Below, piece by piece: positions 9,058-17,186 of a stretch of 64,000 bases of DNA. Origin of the DNA: Streptomyces sp. NBC_01445 (GTDB lineage: Bacteria > Actinomycetota > Actinomycetes > Streptomycetales > Streptomycetaceae); assembly GCF_035918235.1 (NCBI RefSeq), contig NZ_CP109486.1, forward strand, positions 62,001 through 126,000, in the 5' to 3' direction. Below the pieces are notes generated by a model. It was not told the DNA's origin. It did not search any database and saw only the letters and a program-made list of their open reading frames with translations. Numbering within the stretch: the first letter of the stretch is position 1; the number at the start of each line of letters is the position of its first letter. Position numbers and translations under genes: made by a program.

Positions 9058-10256
9058 CGAAGAAGGGATGGCTCGCGCTCGGCGCGGCCGCCGCCGTCAT
9101 GCCGCTGCTGCTCGGTGTCGGCGCCTTCGTGGCCCTCACCGGGGCGGTGGCCGCCGACCAGGACGAACAGAGGCGGCAGGCCGCCTACTTGTCCGGGGGC
9201 GTACAGGATGCGCCGGCCTCGGTGAAGGGGATCGGGCCGGTGATGCTGTCCGCGTACGCGAACGCGGCCTCCCGCACCATCAAGCTCCGCCCGAAGTGCA
9301 AAGGCATGCGCTGGTCGGTACTGGCCGGATTCGGGCAGGTCGAGTCCCACCACGCCGCGGGCCATCGCGTCGCAGACGACGGGACGATCACCCCGCGCAT
9401 CATCGGCGCCCGCCTCGACGGCTCCGGCGCCGGCGGCAACACCAGCAAGGTGCCCGACACCGACGGCGGCACATGGGACGACGACACCTCATACGACCGC
9501 GCCGTGGGCCCGATGCAGTTCCTGCCCTCCACCTGGAACGGGCCCACCGGCCAGGACGGCAATAGCGACGGCATCAAGGACCCCCACAACGCGTTCGACG
9601 CGGCGCTCGGCGCCGCCGTCTACCTGTGCGGCACCGAGCCCAGCGACCTGAGCGACGACGCCCAGCTACGCAAGGCCGCCCTGCGCTACAACCACGCCGG
9701 CTGGTACGCGAACGAAGTCCTGCAGTACGTGCACCAGTACGACCAGGCCGGCGACGTCCTCGGCAACACCGGCAGCAACGGCCCCGTGCCCGTCTCCGTG
9801 TCCCTGCCCGGCCCCCCGGCCGCCTACCAGGGCGGAGCAACAGCCTGCTCGTACTCTGACCCGACCGGGGGCCGCTGCCTGACCGGCGCAACAGCCCACG
9901 GATACCAGGAAATCCTTAACAAGTGGCCGCGCTGGCACGGCGGAATCGGCTGCCAGACACCGCGCGCCGAAGGCGGCGAGCACCCGCTCGGCCGCGCCTG
10001 CGACTACACACCGGGCACCCTCGGCACCCGCGCCGTCGGCACCGCGCTCGCCCAGGGCTGGGCTCTGGCCGCATGGCTGCGCAAGAACGCCGGAGCGCTG
10101 GACGTGCAGTACGTGATCTGGCAGGGACGGATCTGGAGCATCAACCACCCTGAAGATCAGGGCGGTTGGGGGCGGCCGTACGACCACGGACTGAACAACA
10201 CGCACACCGTCACCGGCGGGCACTACGACCACGTCCACGTCACCTACAACGACTGA
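9054..10256 (+). CDS. Secreted lytic transglycosylase of the transfer apparatus (TcpG-like role)
   Basis: The product has 400 residues. GTG 9054 has GGAGGA 5 bp upstream. An N-terminal signal/anchor (LALGAAAAVMPLLLGVGAFVALTGAVA) precedes an SLT-type lysozyme fold (GQVESHHAAG with the presumed catalytic Glu, then AVGPMQFLPSTW and ALRYNHAGWYANEVL, about residues 80-235). The C-terminal half (HPLGRACDY, HYDHVHVTYND) resembles the metal-binding-like domain found on many Streptomyces cell-wall hydrolases. It would open peptidoglycan locally for the conjugation channel. It is the last gene of the operon. Confidence 0.85.
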   Translation: MTKKGWLALGAAAAVMPLLLGVGAFVALTGAVAADQDEQRRQAAYLSGGVQDAPASVKGIGPVMLSAYANAASRTIKLRPKCKGMRWSVLAGFGQVESHHAAGHRVADDGTITPRIIGARLDGSGAGGNTSKVPDTDGGTWDDDTSYDRAVGPMQFLPSTWNGPTGQDGNSDGIKDPHNAFDAALGAAVYLCGTEPSDLSDDAQLRKAALRYNHAGWYANEVLQYVHQYDQAGDVLGNTGSNGPVPVSVSLPGPPAAYQGGATACSYSDPTGGRCLTGATAHGYQEILNKWPRWHGGIGCQTPRAEGGEHPLGRACDYTPGTLGTRAVGTALAQGWALAAWLRKNAGALDVQYVIWQGRIWSINHPEDQGGWGRPYDHGLNNTHTVTGGHYDHVHVTYND

Positions 10257-10276
10257 GGCCAGCCCTCCGGGGCCTC
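10255..10276 (+). terminator. Possible weak hairpin at operon end
   Basis: GAGGCC and GGCCTC form a 6-bp stem directly on the transglycosylase stop codon, without a T-run. It is at the expected place for a T4SS operon terminator, but the stem is short. Confidence 0.3.
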
Positions 10277-10386
10277 CGCGTCGTCGCCTCCCGGGAAGCT
10301 GTGTCCGTCGTTTTCGAGTTTCCTGTGTAACGTCCTGCCGTCTCGCACCAATACCTGATGACAGGAAGCACCCGGAGGGGACGGAG

Positions 10387-10947
10387 GTGCGGGCGGTGGC
10401 CGATGCAACTAGCCGCTTCACCGCGATGTACGACGCGTGTCGGCAGCGGGTATGGGCGTACGCGGTCAGCCGGGCAGGCCGGCAGATTGCCGACGAGGTG
10501 GTCAGTGAGACGTTCACGATCGCCTGGCGTCGTCTGTCGGATGTGCCGGACCCGGCGCTGCCCTGGCTGCTCGGGGTCGCCCGCAACGTGGTGCGCGACA
10601 GCGCTCGCGCCGAGGTGCGACGCGCCTCGCTCGCGGCTGAGCTGCGCTCCTGGACAGAACACGCCGAAGGGGATGTCGCCGACGACGTGACCGACCGGCT
10701 TGCGCTGCTACGCGCGCTCACGACGGTGTCCGAGGCCGACCGTGAAGTACTCATGCTGGCCGCCTGGGACGGGCTCAGCCCGGCCGAGGCGGCCAAGGTC
10801 GTCGGCTGCACGGCGGCAGCTATGCGGGTCCGCTTGCACCGTGCCCGCGGCCGGCTCAACCGGGCGCTCGATGACAGCCACGCTTCTCCAGCGCCTGGCC
10901 CTGCTTCTACGCCGCCTAGTGCCGTGTTCGTACGAGAGGAGGCCTGA
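10387..10947 (+). CDS. ECF-type RNA polymerase sigma factor
   Basis: The product has 186 residues. Region 2 covers about residues 8-70 (VWAYAVSRAGRQIADEVVSETFTIAWRRL). Region 4 covers about 110-165 (LTTVSEADREVLMLAAWDGLSPAEAAKVVG, then AAMRVRLHRARGRL). Start is GTG 10387 with GGAGGGG 6 bp upstream; GTG 10396 is an alternative. It is followed 4 bp later by a CU044_5270-type membrane protein, a common Streptomyces pairing. Targets are unknown. Unlike the flanking T4SS operon it has its own 130-bp upstream region. Confidence 0.88.
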   Translation: MRAVADATSRFTAMYDACRQRVWAYAVSRAGRQIADEVVSETFTIAWRRLSDVPDPALPWLLGVARNVVRDSARAEVRRASLAAELRSWTEHAEGDVADDVTDRLALLRALTTVSEADREVLMLAAWDGLSPAEAAKVVGCTAAAMRVRLHRARGRLNRALDDSHASPAPGPASTPPSAVFVREEA

Positions 10948-10951
10948 CGTC

Positions 10952-12145
10952 ATGGCAGACGACATTCTGCAGCGCCTCGCCGCCGCACGCCCCGCACACC
11001 TGGCCCCGGACTCGCCCGTGGACGACACCGTCCGGACCATCGAACTCACGGCCGCCATGGCCGCCGCGCCCACGTCATCCGAAACACGGTCCCCGATGGC
11101 GCGGCTGCGACGGCGACTGCGACCGGTGTGGGGGCTGGGCCTCGCGGCCGTGGCCACCGTAGCGGCGCTCGTCGTGACAACGACCAACTTGGGTCCTACG
11201 CACGAGCCCGCGCAACAGGTCTTCTCCGGCCGGGAGTTGCTGCTGGCCGGCGCGAACGCCCTCGACAGGCAGCCCCAGCTGAAGGGCGACTACTGGTACC
11301 AGGTGGAGCACCGCGGATACCTCACACAGATCCCCGGCAAGAACTACGTCATCGACCAGCGGTGGGTCACCCGCACGTGGCTCGCCGCTGACGCCGACAA
11401 ACGGTGGACCGAGCACACCGACCTGGGCGCACGGCCAGCCACAGAGTCGGACGAGGCCGCCTGGAAGGCAGACGGTTCCCCGCACACCTTCGACCTGACC
11501 GACCCCGCCACCAAGGCCCGCGCCGAGCGGGAGAACGCGAAGGAGAGCCACCACACGCCCAGGTCCGTACCGAAAGACATCGTTCACTACAAGGGCCAGG
11601 GCGTCATCCAGCGCGACGCGCCAGGCGGCGGGAGTGAAGAGATGCCCTCCGGCGACATCAGCGTCCGCGAACTGCGCGGGCTGTCCACGAACGCGCACAC
11701 GCTGGCCGACCAGCTACTCGTAATGATCGACGAGGACTACGACGCCCCGCCCAAGGCGCTGCACGAACTCGTCGTCGACACTGCCCGGCAGATCGCGTTC
11801 AGCATGCCATCGCCGCCCCGACTGCGCGCAGCGGCCTACCGGCTACTGGCCGACGAGCCAGGCGTGCGCTCCCTGGGCACGGTCGAGGACCACGACGGCC
11901 GTACCGGATACGGCATTGCCATGCCTTCGCCGTACGGGGCAGACCCGGGTCCCCTCGAAGTCCACTACGTCTTCGACCGCAGCACCGGCATGCCCCTGGG
12001 CAGCGTCACCGTCGCCGCCGCGGCCTTCAAGCAGTGGAAGGCGGGCGACACCATCAACTACACGACCATCGCCATGCGCTGGACTGACCAGGCGCCGCCG
12101 TTCGACACAGACACCCATCCGCGCCCTCCCTCCGCAGACCGCTGA
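10952..12145 (+). CDS. CU044_5270-family membrane protein paired with the ECF sigma factor
   Basis: The product has 397 residues. A cytoplasmic N-terminus of about 55 residues precedes one membrane helix (GLGLAAVATVAALVVTTTNL, about 59-78) and a large extracytoplasmic domain. The arrangement (sigma gene, then a single-pass protein with an outer sensor-like domain) suggests an anti-sigma or signal-transducing partner, although no ZAS motif (HxxxCxxC) is visible. It ends 69 bp before the cyclase gene. Confidence 0.75.
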   Translation: MADDILQRLAAARPAHLAPDSPVDDTVRTIELTAAMAAAPTSSETRSPMARLRRRLRPVWGLGLAAVATVAALVVTTTNLGPTHEPAQQVFSGRELLLAGANALDRQPQLKGDYWYQVEHRGYLTQIPGKNYVIDQRWVTRTWLAADADKRWTEHTDLGARPATESDEAAWKADGSPHTFDLTDPATKARAERENAKESHHTPRSVPKDIVHYKGQGVIQRDAPGGGSEEMPSGDISVRELRGLSTNAHTLADQLLVMIDEDYDAPPKALHELVVDTARQIAFSMPSPPRLRAAAYRLLADEPGVRSLGTVEDHDGRTGYGIAMPSPYGADPGPLEVHYVFDRSTGMPLGSVTVAAAAFKQWKAGDTINYTTIAMRWTDQAPPFDTDTHPRPPSADR

Positions 12146-12214
12146 CGGGCCCGGCCTTTGCGGCATCCGCCGCCGGTCCCGGCAAAACCATCGATCCAAC
12201 ACGAAGGCGAGCTC

Positions 12215-13402
12215 ATGACATCCGATCAGATCACCCTCATGGAAGCCCTGCGCAGCACGGAACGTCCCACCAAGGTCATCCTGTTCGCTGACCTGGCCGG
12301 CTCCACGGAGATGAAGAGCAAGGTGGGGGAGGTTGGCTGGCTGCCGACCCTCGGCACGTTCCTCGACATCGCCACCACCGCGACCGCGGAACACGGCGGC
12401 ACCGTCGTGAAGTACCTCGGCGACGGCATCCTCGCCGTCTTCGACGGCGACCACGCGGCCGAGGCCATCTGCGCGGCCATCCAGATCCAGGAAATGCTCC
12501 ACAGCGAGAACGCCGACCTAATCGTCGCCGACTGCCTGGCCAGTGTCGGCATTGCCACCGGCAGGGTCGTGGAGTACGAGGCGCCGTCAGGCGGACTCGA
12601 CTACGTCGGGTCCGTGGTCGACCTTGCGGCCAGACTCTGCGCCTCTGGCAACCCGCAGGCCATCTGGGTCGACAGCGCCACCGTCGCCGCTGCGATCATG
12701 ACACGGGTCTCCAGCAAGATCGGCCGAGTCCACGGCTTCACCTCGGACGACTATCTCTCCGACGAATGGCGGGTGAAGGTCAAAGGGTTCGCCAAGCCCG
12801 TCCGCTATCGCGAGGTCATCTGGCACACCAGTCCGTTCGGCGCCCGCAACGAGACCGTCGACCAGATCAGCGAGCGCCCCGGTGCCACCCCGCTCGGGCA
12901 ACCGGGCAAGGACGGGCCAGGCAGCATCGCCGCCCAGTCGTCAACGCCCCTCGATGAACTGCGCGAGGGCGTGGTCAGGCGCTGGGACACCACACGAGGG
13001 CAGGGTTTCATCACGACCCCCGCCGACGGGGACTACTACATCGACCGCCGGTTCGTGGCGAACGGAGACAATCTCGCGGAGGGCCGCACCGTGCGCTTCG
13101 CGCCACACTCCCCCATCACCCCGGACGGCTCCCGTCCCGTCGCCGCCTGCGCCGTCCAGGAGGGCCACCTGGTACACGGCACCGTTCATCGGGTCCTTCC
13201 CCACAAGGGATTCGGCTTCGTCGATGTCGTGGACCAACTGGGCAACCGGCAGTCCCTGTTCGTCCATATGGGCCCGCGGGCGTCCGAGTTCCGCACCGGG
13301 CACCACGTCATCGTGGAAGCCGTGCGGAACTACAAGGGGATCTCAGGACGCCTCACTGAGGAGGCCGGCCCGGCGGACGACGGAGTCGAACGTGCGGCCT
13401 GA
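12215..13402 (+). CDS. Pycsar-like nucleotide cyclase fused to two cold-shock-like domains
   Basis: The product has 395 residues. The N-terminal half is a class III nucleotide cyclase domain. The two metal-binding Asp are in FADLAGST (D26) and YLGDGILAVF (D70). In the transition-state motif (VVDLAARL) the usual Asn is Asp136 while Arg140 is kept. Two OB/cold-shock-like domains follow: GVVRRWDTTRGQGFITT (about 250-300) and GTVHRVLPHKGFGFVDVV (about 321-380), the second with a good RNP-1-like KGFGFV. Its 3' end overlaps a PycTM-like effector gene by 11 bp. Together they match the Pycsar layout, in which a cCMP or cUMP signal triggers a membrane effector on phage infection. An ordinary adenylate cyclase is the alternative. 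Confidence 0.75.
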   Translation: MTSDQITLMEALRSTERPTKVILFADLAGSTEMKSKVGEVGWLPTLGTFLDIATTATAEHGGTVVKYLGDGILAVFDGDHAAEAICAAIQIQEMLHSENADLIVADCLASVGIATGRVVEYEAPSGGLDYVGSVVDLAARLCASGNPQAIWVDSATVAAAIMTRVSSKIGRVHGFTSDDYLSDEWRVKVKGFAKPVRYREVIWHTSPFGARNETVDQISERPGATPLGQPGKDGPGSIAAQSSTPLDELREGVVRRWDTTRGQGFITTPADGDYYIDRRFVANGDNLAEGRTVRFAPHSPITPDGSRPVAACAVQEGHLVHGTVHRVLPHKGFGFVDVVDQLGNRQSLFVHMGPRASEFRTGHHVIVEAVRNYKGISGRLTEEAGPADDGVERAA

Positions 13403-13874
13403 CCACCCGGCGCGGACCGCGCTCACCGACGTACGGGCGGAACTGGCCCGAACCGACCAGAAGGCAGGCATGCTCTTCGCGCTGGTCTCCGCCGTCACGG
13501 CCGCGATCCTCGCGTCCTTCGCCACCCGCCCATCTGGGCTCTTCGCACTGTGGAACGGAATCGAGTGGCTGGCCTGGAGCGGGCTCGCCTGCCTGGCCAC
13601 CAGCCTCTTCCACCTTCTGCGGTGCATCCGACCAGAGGGCGTGAACAACCCGCACAGCGGCGGCTACTTCGCCTTCTTCGCCCAGTACGCGGGACAGCCG
13701 GAGGCCTTGCGCGCCCACCTCGCTACTGCGACACCCGATGCCGACTGTGCTCAGCTCGTCGCACTGTCGATTCTCGCCACCCGGAAATACCAACTCATCG
13801 CCCGGTCCATCTCCTATCTGGCAACGGCGCTCCTCCTACTCGCTGCTGCCCTTGTTCTGAACGCCGTGCACTGA
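13392..13874 (+). CDS. PycTM-like membrane effector (DUF5706 type)
   Basis: The product has 160 residues; GTG 13392 overlaps the cyclase gene by 11 bp. The N-terminal amphipathic helix ends in ELARTDQKAGMLFALVSAVT, the Asp/Gln-Lys-Ala entry typical of Pycsar transmembrane effectors. Hydrophobic helices follow (FALVSAVTAAILASF, GIEWLAWSGLACLATSLFHLL, SISYLATALLLLAAALVL). In characterised Pycsar systems this protein damages the inner membrane when the cyclic pyrimidine nucleotide binds. Family identification rests on this motif, size, topology and pairing. Confidence 0.72.
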   Translation: MRPDHPARTALTDVRAELARTDQKAGMLFALVSAVTAAILASFATRPSGLFALWNGIEWLAWSGLACLATSLFHLLRCIRPEGVNNPHSGGYFAFFAQYAGQPEALRAHLATATPDADCAQLVALSILATRKYQLIARSISYLATALLLLAAALVLNAVH

Positions 13875-14009
13875 CCCCGTCTGTTCCTCGGTCGGGTGCG
13901 GGTTGGGAAGAACCTTGTCCGTTGCCGTGGTGAACATGGCCCAAGGTCTCGGCGGTAGGAGGCCTCGAACCCGGACGTCCTGGCCAGCCTGAATTCTTCA
14001 CGACAGTAC

Positions 14010-14041
14010 GGTCACGTTTTACCCCCCGGCACTCCTTGGGG
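14010..14041 (+). promoter_or_regulatory. Bipartite element upstream of the coupling-protein operon
   Basis: GGTCACGTTTT (14010-14020) and CTCCTTGGGG (14032-14041), spaced exactly as at 1324-1355. It sits in the 214-bp gap between the Pycsar-like pair and the coupling-protein operon, 47 bp before the GTG at 14089. The same element before both transfer operons suggests co-regulation. The rest of the gap shows no gene. Confidence 0.55.
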
Positions 14042-14088
14042 AATCAGACGGGCGGCACACGGCCGCCCGGATCCTGACGGGAGTGCCG

Positions 14089-14427
14089 GTGAAGTCCACA
14101 CGGAGTACCCAGTCGCCGCGGGATGCGGCCGTAGTCCTGCTGGTGGAATGGTGCGGCTGGCTGGCCGCAGTCATCTTCGCCCTGGGCTGCGTGCACGGCT
14201 GGTGGTGGGGTGGCGATCTGAAGAATCTGCCGCTCATAGGGGATTCCGCGGCACAGGCGGCGGCGGAGCATCGCGGCTGGCCGTGGGTGCCCTTCCTGGT
14301 GATGGGGCTCGGCGGCCTGGCCGTACGACGCCTGTGGCGATCGGCAGCACACCGCGTGTTCGCCCTCGCAAAGGCGGAGCGGGAGGGGCTGCGCACGCCT
14401 CGGTTTCGCCTATCGCAAAGCAGCTGA
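14089..14427 (+). CDS. Small membrane protein ahead of the coupling ATPase
   Basis: The product has 112 residues. GTG 14089 has ACGGGAG 6 bp upstream. Two membrane helices (AAVVLLVEWCGWLAAVIFALGC, VPFLVMGLGGLAVRRLW) and a basic tail are seen. It overlaps the coupling-protein gene by one base (TGATG), so it is probably a partner or inner-membrane subunit of it. No family is recognised. Confidence 0.65.
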   Translation: MKSTRSTQSPRDAAVVLLVEWCGWLAAVIFALGCVHGWWWGGDLKNLPLIGDSAAQAAAEHRGWPWVPFLVMGLGGLAVRRLWRSAAHRVFALAKAEREGLRTPRFRLSQSS

Positions 14428-17186
14428 TGATGGGCGACATCGTCTCCTCCGTATTCTCGTTCGTCGTTCCCGATGACGTGCCGTGGGCGCAACTGCTGTG
14501 CGATGTGGCCTGGTGGCTGGGCTGGGTCGGCGGGGTCGGCGCTCTGTTGGCGGGCGCGGGCTCGCTCTTGTGGCGGTGGAGGGCACGCCGGCTGCTTACG
14601 GAACGGGCGGTCGTCGAGCTGGTGCCGTCCCAGGGATTTGATCCGTCCGCACCGGACATGACCCCGCACGCGGCGCGTCTGGCCCGCGCCTCGCAGACCA
14701 CCGAGTGGACGCCGCGACGCGCGCAGGGGATACGGCTACGGCATGGCAGCGACGGGCAGGGGCAGCTGTCGCTGCGAATGGAAGGTCCGGCGACGTCGGC
14801 CGCGCTGATGCGGCTGCCTTCCCTGCCGAACGTCCAGGTCCGCAGCCATCAAGGCCGTCGCAGCCGCGACCCGGTAGAGCGCATCGCGTTCGAGGGAGCT
14901 TCTCCCCTGCCCCGGCCCGCAGCAGCTCCCAAGCGCGTGTCCCTGGTCAAGGGCAGCGGACAGGCGGCTCCCGCCGAGCCCGCCACCTTGTATGTGGCGC
15001 GCGCCGAGCTGGTCCTGGCGCGCCCCGACCACAAGCGTCTCACCCCGGCCGCGCTGGACCCGGACCCGCTGCAGGTCCTCGCGGACGCGTGTGGGCAGAT
15101 TGATGCCGAGCGCGGGGAGCATGCCGAGCTGGTCGTCGACGTGGTGCCGGTGGCGAGCTGGCGGGTAGCCGCGTGGCGGCGCCGCCTGGTCCGCCGCGCC
15201 GAGCAGCGCGGACCGTCCGCATACGGCGAATCGCTCGGCTCGAGCCGACGCGGTGGCGGATCGTCGTTGATGTCGGCGCTGGTCGAAGGGCTCAACGGCG
15301 GCAAGCCGCTGTCCTCGACCAGCTCCTCCAAACCTTTGCCGCGGCAGAAGGACCTGGCCGACGGGGTGGGCAAGTTCCTGCCGACCACGGATGCGCGAGT
15401 CTTCGCGGTGCAGGTGCTGGTGCGGGTGACCGGGACGCACCCGGCACGGGCGCAGGCCCGCCTGCACCAGGTGATGGCTGTCATGGATGCCTGGTCCGGG
15501 GAGAACTGGTGGCGGCCGGTCGGTCCTCGCCGTACGGGGTGGCGGCCGTACAGCAGTATCTGGTGGCGCCGCCGCAGCTTCGATCGCCGCTACGCCACAG
15601 GCGAGTTCGCCCCGGCGCGCCGACAGTGGGTCACATCGGAGGAGTTGGCGGCGCTGCTGCGACCGGCGACCGTCCACTGCACGGCGCAGAACGTGGTGCG
15701 CACCGGCGGCACCCTCGCCCCGGCGCCGCGCGCACTGCCCACCTGGACCGGGCAGCCCGGCGTGGTGCCGCTGGGCCGGGTCACCGAAGCCGACGGGCGT
15801 ACTCGGCTCGCGTGCCTGCCGCAGGCCGAGGTGCTGTTCGGTGCGTCGTTCGGCAAGTCCGGGTTCGGCAAGAGCGAGCTGGCGCTGCTGCAGGCCATCA
15901 CGCTCTCCTACGGCGGGTTCGGATCGTGGTTCCTCGACCCGCACGGCGCGGCGATCAAGCGGGCGCTGCCGTATCTGACGCACCCGGCGGTCATCGGCCG
16001 CGTGCAGCTGATCGACCTGAGCGTGAAGAAGCCGCGGGCGATGGTCGCCGCGTGGAATCCGCTGTCGATGGAGGGCCGCGCCGAAGAGGAGATCCAGGAC
16101 GTCATCGGCGCCGTGGTCGCCGGGCTCGCCGCCGCACAAGGCTGGGGCGACGGCGCACCGCGCGCACGCGCGATCCTCTCGCACACCGTGGAGATCCTCG
16201 CCCACCTCGCCCACCGCATGTGCCAGCGCGGGCGCCCGGACCTGCAGCCCACCCTGTTCACCATCCCCCGCCTTTTGACGGACGAAGAGTGGCGCGAGCG
16301 CGTGCTCACCCAACTGCCTTTGCCGCTCTCGCAGTTCTGGCGCACCACGTTCCCCAAGTACGAGGGCAGCGCGGTGCCGGTGGTCACCCAGACCATCGAG
16401 CAGCTCGCCACCTCCACCTCCCTGCGCGCCTTCCTCGGCCAGCCGCGCTCCACCTACGACGTACGCAAGGCGATGGACGAGCGGCAGATCGTGCTGCTGC
16501 GATGTTCCGGGACCGGCAGCGGCGACCAGATCATCACGAGCCTGCTGCTGTTCGACCTGTTCCGTGCCGGGCATTCCCGCGAGGGCACCGACCCGGAGAT
16601 GGCCACGCTGTTCGCGTTCGCCGACGAGCTCAAGGCGATCGACGGCGCCGCCCGCGGCTACATCGCCGCGATCCTCGAGCAGCTACGCAAGTACGAAGTC
16701 CGGCTCATGGCGATGACACAGATGGCGATGCGGCTCTCGGAGGAGACCCGGCTCGCGCTCATGCAGAACCAGAGCCTCCTCACGGCCGCAGCCGCCGACA
16801 CCGACGAGGCTACATTCCTCGCCAAACGCCTGCCCGGCGCCGACACGATGACGCTGACCGAGCAGCCGAAGTGGCACTACGCCGTACGCGCCACCCTGGG
16901 CGGCAGGCCCACGCCCACGTTCCAGGTCGCTGGCGTCCCCGTCCACGAGGTCCTCGCCGACTACCACCACCCCGAGCGCCTGCCCGATCTGGAGAAGGCC
17001 ATGGACACCACGCTGCGGCGCCGCCCGCTGCGCACCGTCCTGACCGAGCTGGACGGCAGCGACGACGGGCGCAGGCCCTCCCTGGACGACCGGATCCTCG
17101 CCGAACTCGGCCGCCGCCCCGCGCCGCGCAAACCGGAAACCCCCGACGACTGCTGGCCCGACGCCAGCTCCAGTGAGGTTGCCTAA
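14427..17186 (+). CDS. VirD4/TraG-like type IV coupling ATPase
   Basis: The product has 919 residues. One N-terminal membrane helix (WWLGWVGGVGALLAGAGSLLW) anchors a cytoplasmic motor. Walker A is GASFGKSGFGKSE (about 472-484; the GKSGFGKS doubling is unusual) and Walker B is TLFAFADELKAI (about 727-738). A long linker (about 230-450) with no recognised domain precedes the motor. Coupling proteins deliver the DNA-relaxase complex to the secretion channel; this is the TcpA counterpart of the operon at 1.4-10.3 kb. It overlaps the next gene by one base. Confidence 0.82.
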   Translation: MMGDIVSSVFSFVVPDDVPWAQLLCDVAWWLGWVGGVGALLAGAGSLLWRWRARRLLTERAVVELVPSQGFDPSAPDMTPHAARLARASQTTEWTPRRAQGIRLRHGSDGQGQLSLRMEGPATSAALMRLPSLPNVQVRSHQGRRSRDPVERIAFEGASPLPRPAAAPKRVSLVKGSGQAAPAEPATLYVARAELVLARPDHKRLTPAALDPDPLQVLADACGQIDAERGEHAELVVDVVPVASWRVAAWRRRLVRRAEQRGPSAYGESLGSSRRGGGSSLMSALVEGLNGGKPLSSTSSSKPLPRQKDLADGVGKFLPTTDARVFAVQVLVRVTGTHPARAQARLHQVMAVMDAWSGENWWRPVGPRRTGWRPYSSIWWRRRSFDRRYATGEFAPARRQWVTSEELAALLRPATVHCTAQNVVRTGGTLAPAPRALPTWTGQPGVVPLGRVTEADGRTRLACLPQAEVLFGASFGKSGFGKSELALLQAITLSYGGFGSWFLDPHGAAIKRALPYLTHPAVIGRVQLIDLSVKKPRAMVAAWNPLSMEGRAEEEIQDVIGAVVAGLAAAQGWGDGAPRARAILSHTVEILAHLAHRMCQRGRPDLQPTLFTIPRLLTDEEWRERVLTQLPLPLSQFWRTTFPKYEGSAVPVVTQTIEQLATSTSLRAFLGQPRSTYDVRKAMDERQIVLLRCSGTGSGDQIITSLLLFDLFRAGHSREGTDPEMATLFAFADELKAIDGAARGYIAAILEQLRKYEVRLMAMTQMAMRLSEETRLALMQNQSLLTAAAADTDEATFLAKRLPGADTMTLTEQPKWHYAVRATLGGRPTPTFQVAGVPVHEVLADYHHPERLPDLEKAMDTTLRRRPLRTVLTELDGSDDGRRPSLDDRILAELGRRPAPRKPETPDDCWPDASSSEVA

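Noticed and set aside
9666..10859. Long open frame (397 codons) on the minus strand
   Set aside because: It runs antisense through the transglycosylase and ECF sigma genes, has low-complexity Arg/Ser/Ala composition and no family resemblance.
12215..13402. Plain adenylate cyclase with housekeeping function
   Set aside because: Not excluded, but the 11-bp overlap with a PycTM-like effector and the accessory setting favour a defence role.
14736..16574. 612-codon minus-strand frame
   Set aside because: Antisense to the coupling ATPase whose Walker motifs are clear on the plus strand.
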